The notes below the pieces were generated by a model that was given only the letters and a program-made list of their open reading frames with translations, did no database searches and was not told the origin of the DNA. A stretch of DNA of 64,000 nucleotides from Blastococcus sp. PRF04-17 (GTDB taxonomy: Bacteria; Actinomycetota; Actinomycetes; Mycobacteriales; Geodermatophilaceae). The translations under genes were made by a program, and so were the position numbers. How positions within the stretch are numbered: position 1 is the stretch's first letter; each line of letters begins with the position of its first letter. Shown here in pieces: positions 36,429-45,321 of this stretch. Where the stretch lies: the NCBI RefSeq assembly GCF_023016265.1, contig NZ_CP095412.1:4402001-4466000 (forward strand), in the 5' to 3' direction.

Positions 36429-37169
36429 ATGACCGCCACGCTCAACCCCACCACCGAACTGCTCAGCCACGACGAGTTCCGCACCGCTCTGCAGGACGCG
36501 ATCAAGGGCCGCGAGGCCAAGAACGCCTCCTTCAGCAAGGCCTGGGCCGACGGCAAGCTCGAGCGGCACCACTTCGCCCGCTGGGCCGAAAACCACTACC
36601 AGTACGTCGGCCCCTTCGCCGACTACCTGGGCATCGTCTACGCGAACACCCCGGACACCATCACCGAGGCCAAGGACTTCCTGCTCCAGAACATGTACGA
36701 GGAGGAGCTGGCCGACATCCGCCACACCGACCTGCTGATCCGCTTCGGCGAGGCGTGCGGGACGACCCGGGAGCGGATCGAGGACCCGAACAACGCCAAC
36801 GCCGTCACCCGGGGCCTGCAGGCCTGGTGCTACGCGACGGCGCTGCGCGAGCACTTCGTCGTCGCCACGGCCGCGCTCGTGGTCGGTCTGGAGTCCCAGG
36901 TCCCCGAGATCTACAAGAAGCAGATCGTGCCGCTGCGCGAGACGTACGGCTTCACCGAGGACGAGATCGAGTTCTTCGACCTGCACATCACCTCCGACGT
37001 CGTCCACGGCGAGCGCGGCTACCAGATCGTGCTGGAGAACGCGAACACCCCCGAGCTGCAGCAGCGCTGCCTGCAGTTCGTCCGGTGGGGCGCCGAGATG
37101 CGCTACAGCTACACCCGCTCGCTCTACGACACCTACGTCGCCCCCGACCTCGAGGGCACGCAGGCCTGA
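36429..37169 (+). CDS. TenA/PqqC-fold (HDO-like) putative diiron oxygenase
   Basis: 246 residues, ATG at 36429. An all-helical heme-oxygenase-like protein: RHHFARWAENHYQYVGPFADYLG, NMYEEELADIRHTDLLIRF, and a C-terminal FFDLHITSDVVHGERG. Acidic and His residues at these places (E and H in EEELADIRH, E in GLESQ, then H-x3-D-x2-H) match the metal ligands of heme-oxygenase-like diiron oxidases such as UndA and CADD. It heads an operon with a Rieske ferredoxin and a ferredoxin reductase that could feed it electrons. TenA thiaminase or PqqC activity is unlikely in this setting. Substrate unknown. Confidence 0.78.
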   Translation: MTATLNPTTELLSHDEFRTALQDAIKGREAKNASFSKAWADGKLERHHFARWAENHYQYVGPFADYLGIVYANTPDTITEAKDFLLQNMYEEELADIRHTDLLIRFGEACGTTRERIEDPNNANAVTRGLQAWCYATALREHFVVATAALVVGLESQVPEIYKKQIVPLRETYGFTEDEIEFFDLHITSDVVHGERGYQIVLENANTPELQQRCLQFVRWGAEMRYSYTRSLYDTYVAPDLEGTQA

Positions 37170-37185
37170 GCGCCGGCTCCGACTC

Positions 37186-37216
37186 GGGGTGCCGGGCGCA
37201 GGGCGCCCGGCACCCC
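37186..37216. terminator. Perfect hairpin between oxygenase and Rieske genes (attenuator?)
   Basis: A 14-bp perfect stem with a 3-base loop starts 17 bases after the oxygenase stop and ends 62 bases before the Rieske GTG. Partial termination would make the oxygenase transcript more abundant than the rest of the operon; it could also stabilise a processed 3' end. Confidence 0.7.
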
Positions 37217-37278
37217 GTGCCGTCTCTGCGGCCTCAGCGCTGCCTCGCTGCCCGCACCACCACGAGCGGAGATCTCCC

Positions 37279-37698
37279 GTGAGCGAGCCAACCACCACCT
37301 CCCCGGCAGCCGGCGTCGACCAGCCGGCCGCGGGCCAGTCCTGGGTGCACGTCGCCGAGATGAAGGACCTGGCCCGCCGCAGGCGCAAGCAGGTCGACGT
37401 CGCCGGCTGCCCCGTGGCCCTCTTCCTGGTCGACGGCGAGGTGTTCGCCGTGGACGACACCTGCATCCACCAGGAGCGGTCGCTGGCGAAGGGCACCCTG
37501 CTCGGCGGCCAGGTCATCTGCCCCGGCCACCAGTGGAAGTTCGATCCGCGCACCGGGGAATCGGAGGACCAGGACGGCCGGCTGGCCACGTACACGGTGC
37601 AGGTCACCGAGGAGGGTGCGGTGCTCGTCGACCCCCGTCCGGCGACGCCCCGAGAGGCCACCACGTCCGAATCCGCGACGCACCCGGCCGGGCGGTGA
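37279..37698 (+). CDS. Rieske-type 2Fe-2S ferredoxin
   Basis: 139 residues from GTG at 37279 (SEPTTTSPAAG); an earlier start at 37189 would span the hairpin. Cluster ligands: C-I-H at about 62-64 and C-P-G-H at about 81-84 (VICPGHQWKFDPRTG). Like ferredoxins of dioxygenase systems (NirD-like small Rieske), it should carry electrons from the reductase encoded next to an oxygenase. The reductase follows 5 bp on. Confidence 0.88.
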   Translation: MSEPTTTSPAAGVDQPAAGQSWVHVAEMKDLARRRRKQVDVAGCPVALFLVDGEVFAVDDTCIHQERSLAKGTLLGGQVICPGHQWKFDPRTGESEDQDGRLATYTVQVTEEGAVLVDPRPATPREATTSESATHPAGR

Positions 37699-37703
37699 CA
37701 CCG

Positions 37704-38933
37704 ATGACAGAGCAGACGGTCGTCGTCGTCGGAGCCGGTCACGTCGCAGCCTCCGCCGCCCGTGCTCTGCGCCGTCGCGGCTTCGCCGGTCCCGTCGTGC
37801 TCGTCGGCGACGAACCGGTCGGGCCCTACCAGCGGCCGCACCTGTCCAAGGAGCGCCTGGCAACCGGCGGGGACGACGGCCTCTGGCTGCTCACCCCCGC
37901 GTGGTGCGAGGCCAACGACGTCATCCTCCGCACCAACAGCCCGGTCGATCGGATCGCCGCCGACACCGGCTCGGTCCTGCTCGCCGACGGCTCCGCGATC
38001 CCCGCCGACGTCGTGGTCCTGGCCACCGGTGGGCGCCCCCGCCGCCTCCCCGGCGTCGAGGGGGAGCGGGTCCACCACGTCCGCACGCTTGCCGACAGTG
38101 ACCGGCTGCGCGAGCGGCTGACCGCGGGACGCCGGATCGGCGTCCTCGGCGGCGGCTTCCTCGGCAGCGAGGTCGCGGCCGCCGCCCTGGGTCACGGCGC
38201 GGAGGTCGTCGTCTTCGACCGCGACCCGGTGTTGCTCGCCCGCGCCATGGGCGTCGACATCGGCGCCGCCCTCACCGGTCTGCACCAGCGGCGCGGCGTC
38301 GACCTGCGCCTCGGCCGGGCCATCAGCGAGATCCGCTGCGGCACCGACGGCGTCGTCGTCGTCACCGAGGGCGGCAGCCAGACCGTCGACGAGCTCGTGG
38401 TCTGCATCGGGATCGAGCCCAACACCGACGTCGCCGTCCGGTCCGGGCTGGCGGTCGGCAACGGCGTCCAGGTGGACGCCCAGGGCCGGACCTCGCTGCC
38501 GAACGTGTACGCCGCCGGCGACGTCGCGGCCCACGACCACCCGCTCTACGGCCGGGTCCGCGTCGAGCATGTCGACGTCGCGCAGCGGCAGGCGGCCGCC
38601 ATCGCGGCCACGGTGGCCGGGCGCCCCTCCACCTGCCGGGACGCGCACTGGTTCTGGACCGACCAGTACGACATCAACGTGCAGGGGCTCGGTCTGACCG
38701 GCATCCGGCCGACCGACACGCTGGTCACGCGCGGCAGCCTCGCCGAACTCGACGGCACCGCGTTCTGGCTCCGGGACGGCCACCTTGTCGGCGGCGCGTC
38801 GATCGAGCGCGGCGAGGACCTGTCGGTCGCCCGGGAGCTGATCGACCTAGGGATCCCGGTCAGCGCCGAGCAATTGGCCGACGAGTCGGTCGAGCTGGAG
38901 GACCTCCTGGACCAGGAAGAGGTGCCGGTCTGA
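37704..38933 (+). CDS. FAD-dependent ferredoxin reductase
   Basis: 409 residues, ATG at 37704. FAD motif VVVGAGHVAASAARALRRRG, GPYQRPHLSKE, the NAD(P)H motif GVLGGGFLGSEVAAAALGHG and the second FAD motif LPNVYAAGDVA are all present, followed by a BphA4-type C-terminal domain (HWFWTDQYDINVQGLG). This is the rhodocoxin/putidaredoxin-reductase family, which passes electrons from NADH to a Rieske or 2Fe-2S ferredoxin. Paired with the Rieske gene before it. Confidence 0.9.
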   Translation: MTEQTVVVVGAGHVAASAARALRRRGFAGPVVLVGDEPVGPYQRPHLSKERLATGGDDGLWLLTPAWCEANDVILRTNSPVDRIAADTGSVLLADGSAIPADVVVLATGGRPRRLPGVEGERVHHVRTLADSDRLRERLTAGRRIGVLGGGFLGSEVAAAALGHGAEVVVFDRDPVLLARAMGVDIGAALTGLHQRRGVDLRLGRAISEIRCGTDGVVVVTEGGSQTVDELVVCIGIEPNTDVAVRSGLAVGNGVQVDAQGRTSLPNVYAAGDVAAHDHPLYGRVRVEHVDVAQRQAAAIAATVAGRPSTCRDAHWFWTDQYDINVQGLGLTGIRPTDTLVTRGSLAELDGTAFWLRDGHLVGGASIERGEDLSVARELIDLGIPVSAEQLADESVELEDLLDQEEVPV

Positions 38934-40399
38934 TGACCCCTCGCACGGTACGCAACCTCATCGACGGCGCCTGGGTCGAGTCGGTCACCGGCCGCACCCT
39001 GGAACGGCGGAACCCCGCCGACGTGCGGGAGGTGGTCAGCACCTTCCCCGAGTCCGACGCGAAGGACGCCGAGGCCGCGGTCTCCGCCGTCAGCGCGGGC
39101 TGGCAGGAGTGGGCCGACACCAGCCCCGAGCAGAGGGCGAAGGTGCTGGAGAGCGCCGCCGCCGTCCTGGAGCGGCAGCGCGATCAGTTGATCGTCGAGC
39201 TGGTCCGCGAGGAGGGCAAGACCAAGGCGGAGGCCACGATGGAGGTCTCCCGCACGCCGATGAACCTCAGGTACTACGCGGGCGAGGCGCTGCGGACGGC
39301 CGGGGTCACCCTGCCGACCGGCGACGGCTCCCTGCTGTTCACCCTCCGCGCGCCGGTCGGCGTCGTCGCCGCCATCACCCCGTGGAACTTCCCGCTCAAC
39401 ATCCCGTCCCGCAAGCTCGGTCCGGCGCTGGCGGCGGGAAACGGCGTGGTCTTCAAGCCGAGCGAGGTCACGCCGCTGCTCGGTCAGTGCCTCGTCGACG
39501 CCCTGCTCGAAGGTGGGGTACCGCCCGGCGCGATCGCCGTCCTGCACGGAGGGGCGGAAGCGGCCTCGGCCCTCGTGACCGACGAACGGGTCGACGCCGT
39601 CACGTTCACCGGTTCCACCAACGTCGGTGAGGCGATCCACCGGGCGTCGCGGGCCAGCCGACGCACCCAGCTCGAGATGGGTGGGAAGAATCCGGTCCTC
39701 GTGCTCGAGGACGCCGACCTCGACCGCGCGGCGACCCTGATCACCAAGGGTGCGTTCGGGCTCTCGGGCCAGGCCTGCACCGGAACCAGCCGCGTCATCG
39801 TCCACGACGCGGTGCACGACGCCCTCGTCGACCGCATCGCCGCCAAGGCGCGGGCCCTGCGCGTCGGCCCGGGTCTCTCCGACGGCGTCGACCTCGGGCC
39901 GCAGGCCAGCGAGCGCCAGCAGCAGTCGGTCCTCGGACACGTGGCACGGGCACTCGACGACGGCGCCCGGCTCGTCGTCGGCGGTCCGGACGACGACAGC
40001 CAGGACCTCACCGCCGGAGACCTCGCGCACGGCCTCTACGTGCGGCCGACCGTCTTCACCGACGTCGACCCTGCCTCGGAGCTGGCGACCCAGGAGGTGT
40101 TCGGCCCGGTGCTGGCGGTCCTGCGGGTCCAGTCGTTCGACGAGGCCCTGCACCTCGCCGACGCCACCCGCTTCGGGTTGTCGGCGAGCATCGTCACCCG
40201 CGACATCGGCCGGGCGATGACCTTCGCGCGACGGGTCGACGCCGGCCTCGTGAAGGTCAACCAGCCGACCACCGGCCAGGCCATGAACGCCCCGTTCGGC
40301 GGCCTCAAGGACAGCAGCACCCAGACGTCGAAGGAACAGGCCGGAGAATCGATGATGAGCTTCTACACGGCCGACAAGACCGTCTACCTGAGCGCATGA
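38933..40399 (+). CDS. Aldehyde dehydrogenase (ketoglutarate-semialdehyde dehydrogenase-like)
   Basis: 488 residues, ATG sharing one base with the reductase stop. NAD-binding and catalytic motifs: ITPWNFPLNIPSRKLGPALAAGN, FTGSTNVGEAI, LEMGGKNP (catalytic Glu) and GLSGQACTGTSRV (catalytic Cys about 281). The pattern (EEGKTKAEA, YAGEALRTAG) is like the alpha-ketoglutaric semialdehyde dehydrogenase/GabD group. It would oxidise an aldehyde released by the pathway to an acid. Confidence 0.88.
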   Translation: MTPRTVRNLIDGAWVESVTGRTLERRNPADVREVVSTFPESDAKDAEAAVSAVSAGWQEWADTSPEQRAKVLESAAAVLERQRDQLIVELVREEGKTKAEATMEVSRTPMNLRYYAGEALRTAGVTLPTGDGSLLFTLRAPVGVVAAITPWNFPLNIPSRKLGPALAAGNGVVFKPSEVTPLLGQCLVDALLEGGVPPGAIAVLHGGAEAASALVTDERVDAVTFTGSTNVGEAIHRASRASRRTQLEMGGKNPVLVLEDADLDRAATLITKGAFGLSGQACTGTSRVIVHDAVHDALVDRIAAKARALRVGPGLSDGVDLGPQASERQQQSVLGHVARALDDGARLVVGGPDDDSQDLTAGDLAHGLYVRPTVFTDVDPASELATQEVFGPVLAVLRVQSFDEALHLADATRFGLSASIVTRDIGRAMTFARRVDAGLVKVNQPTTGQAMNAPFGGLKDSSTQTSKEQAGESMMSFYTADKTVYLSA

Positions 40400-40869
40400 C
40401 CGCCCCGGAGGAGACCTCGCCCGTGAACCCCACGCCCGTGAATCCCGCAGCCGTGAACCCCGCGTCCGACGAGGAACTCGCTGCGGCGAGCACCGAGTGC
40501 GCGTTCGTCCGAATCTGCCGTGCCGGGCAGGTACCCGACGGTTACGTCCGGCGCTTCTACGCCGACACCGAGCACGGTCAGATGGAGCTCGCCGTGGCGC
40601 GTCTGGACGGCAAGGCCTACGCGACGTCGAACTACTGCACGCATCTGGACTGCCTGCTGAGTTCGGGCAAGCTGCAGGACGACGGGATCCGCTGCTCCTG
40701 CCACAACAGCGTGTTCGACCTCGAGACCGGCGAGCCGATCCAGCCGCCGGCCACCGAGGCGATCCGCACGTACCCGGTACGCGAGGAGGACGGCCAGGTG
40801 CTGGTCGCCCTCTCCCAGCGCGACGTGATGGAGGGCGGTCCCCGCCGGCGCAAGCCGCCGTCGGTGTGA
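40396..40869 (+). CDS. Second Rieske 2Fe-2S protein
   Basis: 157 residues, ATG overlapping the aldehyde dehydrogenase stop by four bases. Ligands C-T-H (about 81-83) and C-S-C-H (about 100-103). An N-terminal extension with VNP repeats (see 40420-40464) and the YADTEHGQMELAVARL strand distinguish it from the first Rieske gene. It may be an alternative ferredoxin of the operon. Confidence 0.85.
   Translation: MTAPEETSPVNPTPVNPAAVNPASDEELAAASTECAFVRICRAGQVPDGYVRRFYADTEHGQMELAVARLDGKAYATSNYCTHLDCLLSSGKLQDDGIRCSCHNSVFDLETGEPIQPPATEAIRTYPVREEDGQVLVALSQRDVMEGGPRRRKPPSV
40420..40464 (+). repeat. Three tandem 15-bp repeats in the second Rieske gene
   Basis: Units at 40420, 40435 and 40450, consensus CCCGTGAACCCCRCG, encode PVNPT-PVNPA-AVNPA. 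The in-frame GTGs offer alternative starts. The unit number may vary between strains. Confidence 0.7.
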
Positions 40870-42491
40870 TCGCGCCGGGGGAGTGGCCCGCTTCCTGGGG
40901 GCCTGTCCGGACCTCGACGCTCGCCACGGGCGGCATGGTCAGCAGCAGTTCCCCCGCGGTCAGCCAGGCCGGCGCACGCGCCCTCGTCGAAGGCGGAACG
41001 GCGATCGACGCGGCGCTGGCTATGACGGCCATGTCGTGGCTGGCGCTGCCCGGTCAGTGCGGGATCGGCGGTGACTTCTTCGCCGTCGTCCGGGAGCCGG
41101 ACGGACGGGTGTGGACGGTCAACGGCAGCGGCTTCGGCCCGGACGGAGCGTCGGCCGAGGAGTACCTGGAGCGCGGCCGGACGGCGCTGCCCCTCAGCGG
41201 ACCGCAGGCCGTGGCCGCGCCCGGGGCGATCGGGGCCTTGGCCGCCCTGCACGAACGAGGCGGAACGCGGGACCTGGCAGACCTCTGGGCCCCGGCCGCA
41301 GCCGCTGCCCGCACCGGCATGCCCTGCACCGCCAAGAACCGCCGGGACATCGTCGAGCACGCCGACTCGCTGGCCCGAGACCACGACCTCGCCCGCTGGC
41401 TGCTGCCGGCCGGACGGATCCCGGACGTCGGCGACCGGCTCGTGTCGCCGGAGCTGGCCGACAGCATCGAGCGGCTGGCCCGCCGCCCCGGAGCGCTCTA
41501 CGAGGGCCCCGTCGCACAGCGTGCGGTGGACCTGTTGCGCGCCGGAGGCGCGCCCTTCTCCGGCGAGGAATGGCGGTTGGCCGGCAGTGTGGCCGTTGAG
41601 CCGGCGATCAGCGGGCCCTACGGCGGCTTCACCGTCCACCAGACGCCGTTGCCGTCGCCGGGCTGGATGATGCTGCAGCAGGCCGGGCTGCTCGACGGAC
41701 TGCTGACGGGCCTCCCGACCTCGGGCGCGGAGTCGGTGCACCTGCTCTCCCTGGCCGCGCGACGTGCCTTCCGGGACCGGTACGAGCGGTGCGCCTCCGA
41801 CAACGACGCCTGGCGAACGGTTCTCGGGGCCGACGAGCTCTCCCGGGGGCGACAGGAGCTCCTCGGCGAACCGGTGACGGCCGGGTTCCCGACCGGGATC
41901 GCGGGCGACACGACCAGTTGCGTTGCCGTGGACGCCGACGGGCGGGCGGTGAGCGCGATCTCGTCGCTCGCCTTCACCTTCGGCGCCCGGATCTCGATCC
42001 CCGGCACCGCTATCGCGCTGAACAACCGGCTCGCCCGGGGTTCCTATCTGGTCCCGGGACACCCCAATGCGCTGGCACCTCGGCGCAAGCCGCTGCACAC
42101 CCTCAACGCCTGGCTCGCCACCGACGGATCAGGCCGGCTCCGGCACGTCGGCAACACCCCGGGCGGCGACGGTCAGGTGCAGTGGAACATGCAGGTGCTC
42201 TCGCACCTCGTCGACGGTGGCCTCGATCCCCAGGAGGCGGTCTCGGCCCCCCGGACCACGGTGCACCCGGGCAGTGATGCCGACGCTCTGGGGACGCCCG
42301 AGACGCTGCAGTGCGAGAGCCGGCTCGGTGCTGACGTGCTCGCAGAGCTCGTGGCGCGGGGGCACGACGTGCGCGACGTGGGGGAGTGGAACGGCGGAGG
42401 CAGCGCTCTCCTCGTCTCGGTGGATCACGACCGCGGGGTCCTGGCCGGCGCCGCCGACCCCCGGATGGACGGGGTGGCGTTGGGTGTCTGA
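40866..42491 (+). CDS. Gamma-glutamyltransferase-family Ntn-hydrolase
   Basis: 541 residues, GTG at 40866 overlapping the Rieske stop (GTGA). The large-subunit start MVSSSSPAVSQAGARALVEGGTAIDAAL and the autocleavage site GDTTSCVAVDADGRAVS (nucleophile Thr at about 350) identify the family; the GISIPGTAIALNNR-type block follows. There is no signal peptide, so it should act in the cytoplasm. Besides glutathione or gamma-glutamyl amide cleavage, this family includes oxamate amidohydrolase (HpxW) and other amidases, which would fit a catabolic operon better. Substrate unknown. Confidence 0.82.
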   Translation: MIAPGEWPASWGPVRTSTLATGGMVSSSSPAVSQAGARALVEGGTAIDAALAMTAMSWLALPGQCGIGGDFFAVVREPDGRVWTVNGSGFGPDGASAEEYLERGRTALPLSGPQAVAAPGAIGALAALHERGGTRDLADLWAPAAAAARTGMPCTAKNRRDIVEHADSLARDHDLARWLLPAGRIPDVGDRLVSPELADSIERLARRPGALYEGPVAQRAVDLLRAGGAPFSGEEWRLAGSVAVEPAISGPYGGFTVHQTPLPSPGWMMLQQAGLLDGLLTGLPTSGAESVHLLSLAARRAFRDRYERCASDNDAWRTVLGADELSRGRQELLGEPVTAGFPTGIAGDTTSCVAVDADGRAVSAISSLAFTFGARISIPGTAIALNNRLARGSYLVPGHPNALAPRRKPLHTLNAWLATDGSGRLRHVGNTPGGDGQVQWNMQVLSHLVDGGLDPQEAVSAPRTTVHPGSDADALGTPETLQCESRLGADVLAELVARGHDVRDVGEWNGGGSALLVSVDHDRGVLAGAADPRMDGVALGV

Positions 42492-42936
42492 ACGCGAGGA
42501 CGACGGGCGGCCGATGACCGCGGTGCCGCCCCAGGGCGCCTACGTACCGGCGGTGGTCCACGGCGGCCTGGCCTGGACGGCGGGCATGACGCCGCGCCGG
42601 CACGGTGAGCTGGTCGTCCACGGAGTGGTCGGACGAGACCTCGACGTCGCGATGGCGCGGGAAGCCGCGGGCCTCGCGGCCGACAACGCCGTCACGGCGC
42701 TCGTCGAGACGGTCGGGTTGGCGGGCATCGACCGCGCGCTCAAGATGACCGTCTTCATCGCCGCGGTCGACGGCTTCACCGCTCATGCGGCGGTGGCCGA
42801 CGGTGCCTCGACCGTCCTGCGAGAGCGGCTCGGGGAGCGGGGGTCGGTGGCACGAAGCGCGGTCGGTGTGCGGACGCTGCCGTCGGGCGCCCCGGTCGAG
42901 GTGGAGCTCGTCGCCGCGGTCACGCCGCCGCCCTGA
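42484..42936 (+). CDS. RidA-family (YjgF/UK114) protein
   Basis: 150 residues from GTG at 42484, which overlaps the Ntn-hydrolase stop by eight bases; ATG at 42514 is an alternative. Family markers GAYVPAVVHGGLAWTAGMTP, DNAVTALVETVGLAGI and VFIAAVDGF, ending ARSAVGVRTLPSGAPVEVELVA with the conserved Arg. RidA proteins deaminate reactive enamines/imines or act in aminated-ring catabolism, so nitrogen chemistry in the pathway is likely. Last rightward gene of the operon. Confidence 0.88.
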   Translation: MSEREDDGRPMTAVPPQGAYVPAVVHGGLAWTAGMTPRRHGELVVHGVVGRDLDVAMAREAAGLAADNAVTALVETVGLAGIDRALKMTVFIAAVDGFTAHAAVADGASTVLRERLGERGSVARSAVGVRTLPSGAPVEVELVAAVTPPP

Positions 42937-42998
42937 TGCGCCTGCACCGGCCCGATGGCGCCGCCGCACGGCTGCACCACCGGGGCCCTGTCGGCGGA

Positions 42999-43451
42999 TC
43001 AGGCAGGCGGGTTGGCGGCCACGTGGTCGGCGAACGCCTGCAGGGCGGCGGCGCCGACCGCCTTGTCCTGCTCACCGTTCCCGCCGCTGACGCCGACAGC
43101 ACCGACGATCTGGCCCTCGTGCACGATCGGGAAGCCGCCGACGAAGATCGCGAACTTTCCGGGCAGCATGTGGGAGATGCCGAAGGCCTCGTTACCCGGC
43201 AGGGCGGGACCGTTCGGCGGCTCGTTGAACAGATGGGTGGCCCGCTCGTGCCCGGCGGCGGTGAACGCCTTGGCGATCGAGATCTCCACACCCGTCAGCC
43301 GGGCTCCGGGCAAGCGGTGCAGGGCGACGACGTTGCCCCCGTCGTCGCAGACGCAGATGGTCTGCTTCACGCCGAGCTCCTCGGCCTTCGCCCGCGCGGC
43401 CTGGAGGATCGGCAGGGCGTCGTCGAGGGTGATCCGGAAGACCTGGTGCAC
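42999..43451 (-). CDS. HbpS/GlcG-family (DUF336) protein
   Basis: 150 residues from GTG at 43451 with GGAGGAG upstream. The whole length is a DUF336 domain: ILQAARAKAEELGVKQTICVCDDGGNVVALHRL, AFTAAG and the VGAVGVSGGNGEQDKAVGAAA end. HbpS binds heme in Streptomyces; GlcG-like members accompany catabolic operons with unknown roles. It is divergent from the PucR gene. Confidence 0.88.
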   Translation of the reverse strand: MHQVFRITLDDALPILQAARAKAEELGVKQTICVCDDGGNVVALHRLPGARLTGVEISIAKAFTAAGHERATHLFNEPPNGPALPGNEAFGISHMLPGKFAIFVGGFPIVHEGQIVGAVGVSGGNGEQDKAVGAAALQAFADHVAANPPA

Positions 43452-43615
43452 GAGAACTCCTCCTCCGGCGCGAGGCCGGGCCAGACGACAACCGGACTCC
43501 GCGGAACGGGAGCCGGCGACTTCCCACCCTGGGGCCTGGACGACGGCCCGAGCAATGGTGAGACTGCAGCGTCGGGCTCGCCGACCGTTGTGCACTGTGA
43601 CCCGAGGAGCGCCGC

Positions 43616-45315
43616 TTGCCGCACGCCTACTCCGACGACGCGCTGACGCTGGCGCGCCTGCTCCAGGAGCCGGCGCTGCGCCGTGCCCGGATCCACGCCG
43701 GGCGCACCGGTGCGGTGACGAGGGTGGAATGGGTGGTGCCCTGGTCGGTCGCCGCCGACCAGGAGGACCCCCTCGGGGGGTGCTGGTGCACGCCCACGCC
43801 GCGGAGCTCGAGCGGGACCAGGTCAGCGTCACCCGGGCGGCCGAGCGGCTCGCCGCGCGCGGCGCGGCGGCGCTGTTGGTCGACGGTCACGAGACGGTCG
43901 CCGGGGACGCCGTCGCCGCCGTCCAGCTGCCCCTGGTCACCATGCCCGACCCGGTGTCCTTCGCCACCGTCAACCGGCTGGTCGCCGATCTGACGCTGGC
44001 CCGCGAGACGCACGTCCTGCGATACGGCCTGACCGTGCACCGCGCGCTGGCCGAACTGCTCTACCGGGGCGCGGAGCTGGCGGCCCTGTGCAGCCAGATG
44101 TCCCGCATGTCGCAACGGCCGGTCGCCGTCTTCGACAGCCAGGGGCAGCTCGCCGCGCTCGAGCAGCACAGGCGCACCGTCGAGCCCGCCGAGCTGGCGC
44201 GGGCCTTCGCCGAGCAGGCCGAGGCACTGGGCACCCGGGAGGCGCCCGCGGAGGTGCACCCCCGCTTCGCCGAGATCCGGGTGGGCGACCGCGAACTGGC
44301 GTGCGTCGTCACCCCGATCGTGCTCGGTGGTCGACACGACGGCTGGATCCTGCTGCTCGAGGAGAGCGACGACCCGCACCCGCACGACATCGCCGAGCAC
44401 CGGGTCCTGGTCGAGCAGGCAGCGCCGATCGTCGGCACCGAGATGCTGAGGCTGCGCAGTGTGCAACGCGCCAAGGAACAGGCGCGGGGCGACTTCGTGC
44501 ACGGTCTGCTGCACGGGCGGTTCGCGACACTGGAGGACATCAGTGCGCGGGCGGCGCACTACGAGTTCCCGGTGCGGTCGTGGTTCGGAGTGCTGATCGC
44601 CTCCGGCATCACCCTGCCCGGCGACGCGGATTCCCCGACCCGCCTCCAGCAGATCGCGGTGCAGGTCACCCGTCTGCTGCCCGAGAAGGAGCGGCACACC
44701 TTGGCCGCGATGGTCGGGGACGTGCTGGTCGTGGTCCGCGAGGTCGCGCGCCGGGGCACGATGGGCACACCGGAGACCGCCGTCACGACCATCTGCGACT
44801 ACGCGGGAGCGCTGCAGGCCTACCTGTCCAACCGCAAGGACCAGGCCGGCCGGCCGGTGCGCGTCACGTACGGGCGGCCGGTCGTCGGGGCCCTGTCGAT
44901 CCCCGACAGCTATCGCGAGGCCCGCATGGCACACGGACTGCAGCAGCGCCTCGGCCTCCCGCCGGTGTGCGGCTACCAGGAGCTCCGCGTGCACGCCGTG
45001 CTCGAGGACGTGGCCGCGAGCCGCACCGGGCGGTCGTTCGCCGCCGACATCCTCGCGCCGCTACGGGATCCCAACGTCGGTGACCTGGAGTCGGCCGTGC
45101 TCGCCTACGTGGCCAGCGGGGGCAACGTCAACGCGGCCTCCCGGGACCTGCACATCCACCGCAACACGATGCTCTACAAGCTGGACCGCGCCTCGCGGCT
45201 GCTGGGCATGGACCTGCGCCAGGCGGACAACCAGTTCGCCGTGTGGCTTGCGCACACCCTCGACCTCCTGGCCAACACGACCGCCGAGGTGGATCGGGTG
45301 GTCCGCCCGGTCTGA
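43616..45315 (+). pseudogene. PucR/CdaR-family transcriptional regulator, frameshifted
   Basis: TTG at 43616 with GAGGAG upstream starts an N-terminal PucR domain (DDALTLARLLQEPALRRARI). At the G6 run 43775-43780 the frame changes by one base; the other frame continues VLVHAHAAELERDQVSVTRA to a C-terminal helix-turn-helix (ASRDLHIHRNTMLYKLDRASRLLG) and stop at 45315. Adding one G gives about 566 residues. Such regulators sense small molecules and activate adjacent catabolic genes. If the frameshift is real the regulator is dead and the cluster may be constitutive or silent. Confidence 0.82.
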
Positions 45316-45321
45316 CGCCGC

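Noticed and set aside
36429-37169. TenA thiaminase or PqqC annotation
   Set aside because: No thiamine or PQQ genes nearby; the ligand pattern and electron-transfer neighbours fit an HDO-type oxygenase better.
36078-38783. Very long leftward open frame opposite the Rieske and reductase genes
   Set aside because: It is antisense to genes with clear motifs and its translation is Val/Gly/Asp-rich with no domain; long antisense frames are expected at this G+C content.
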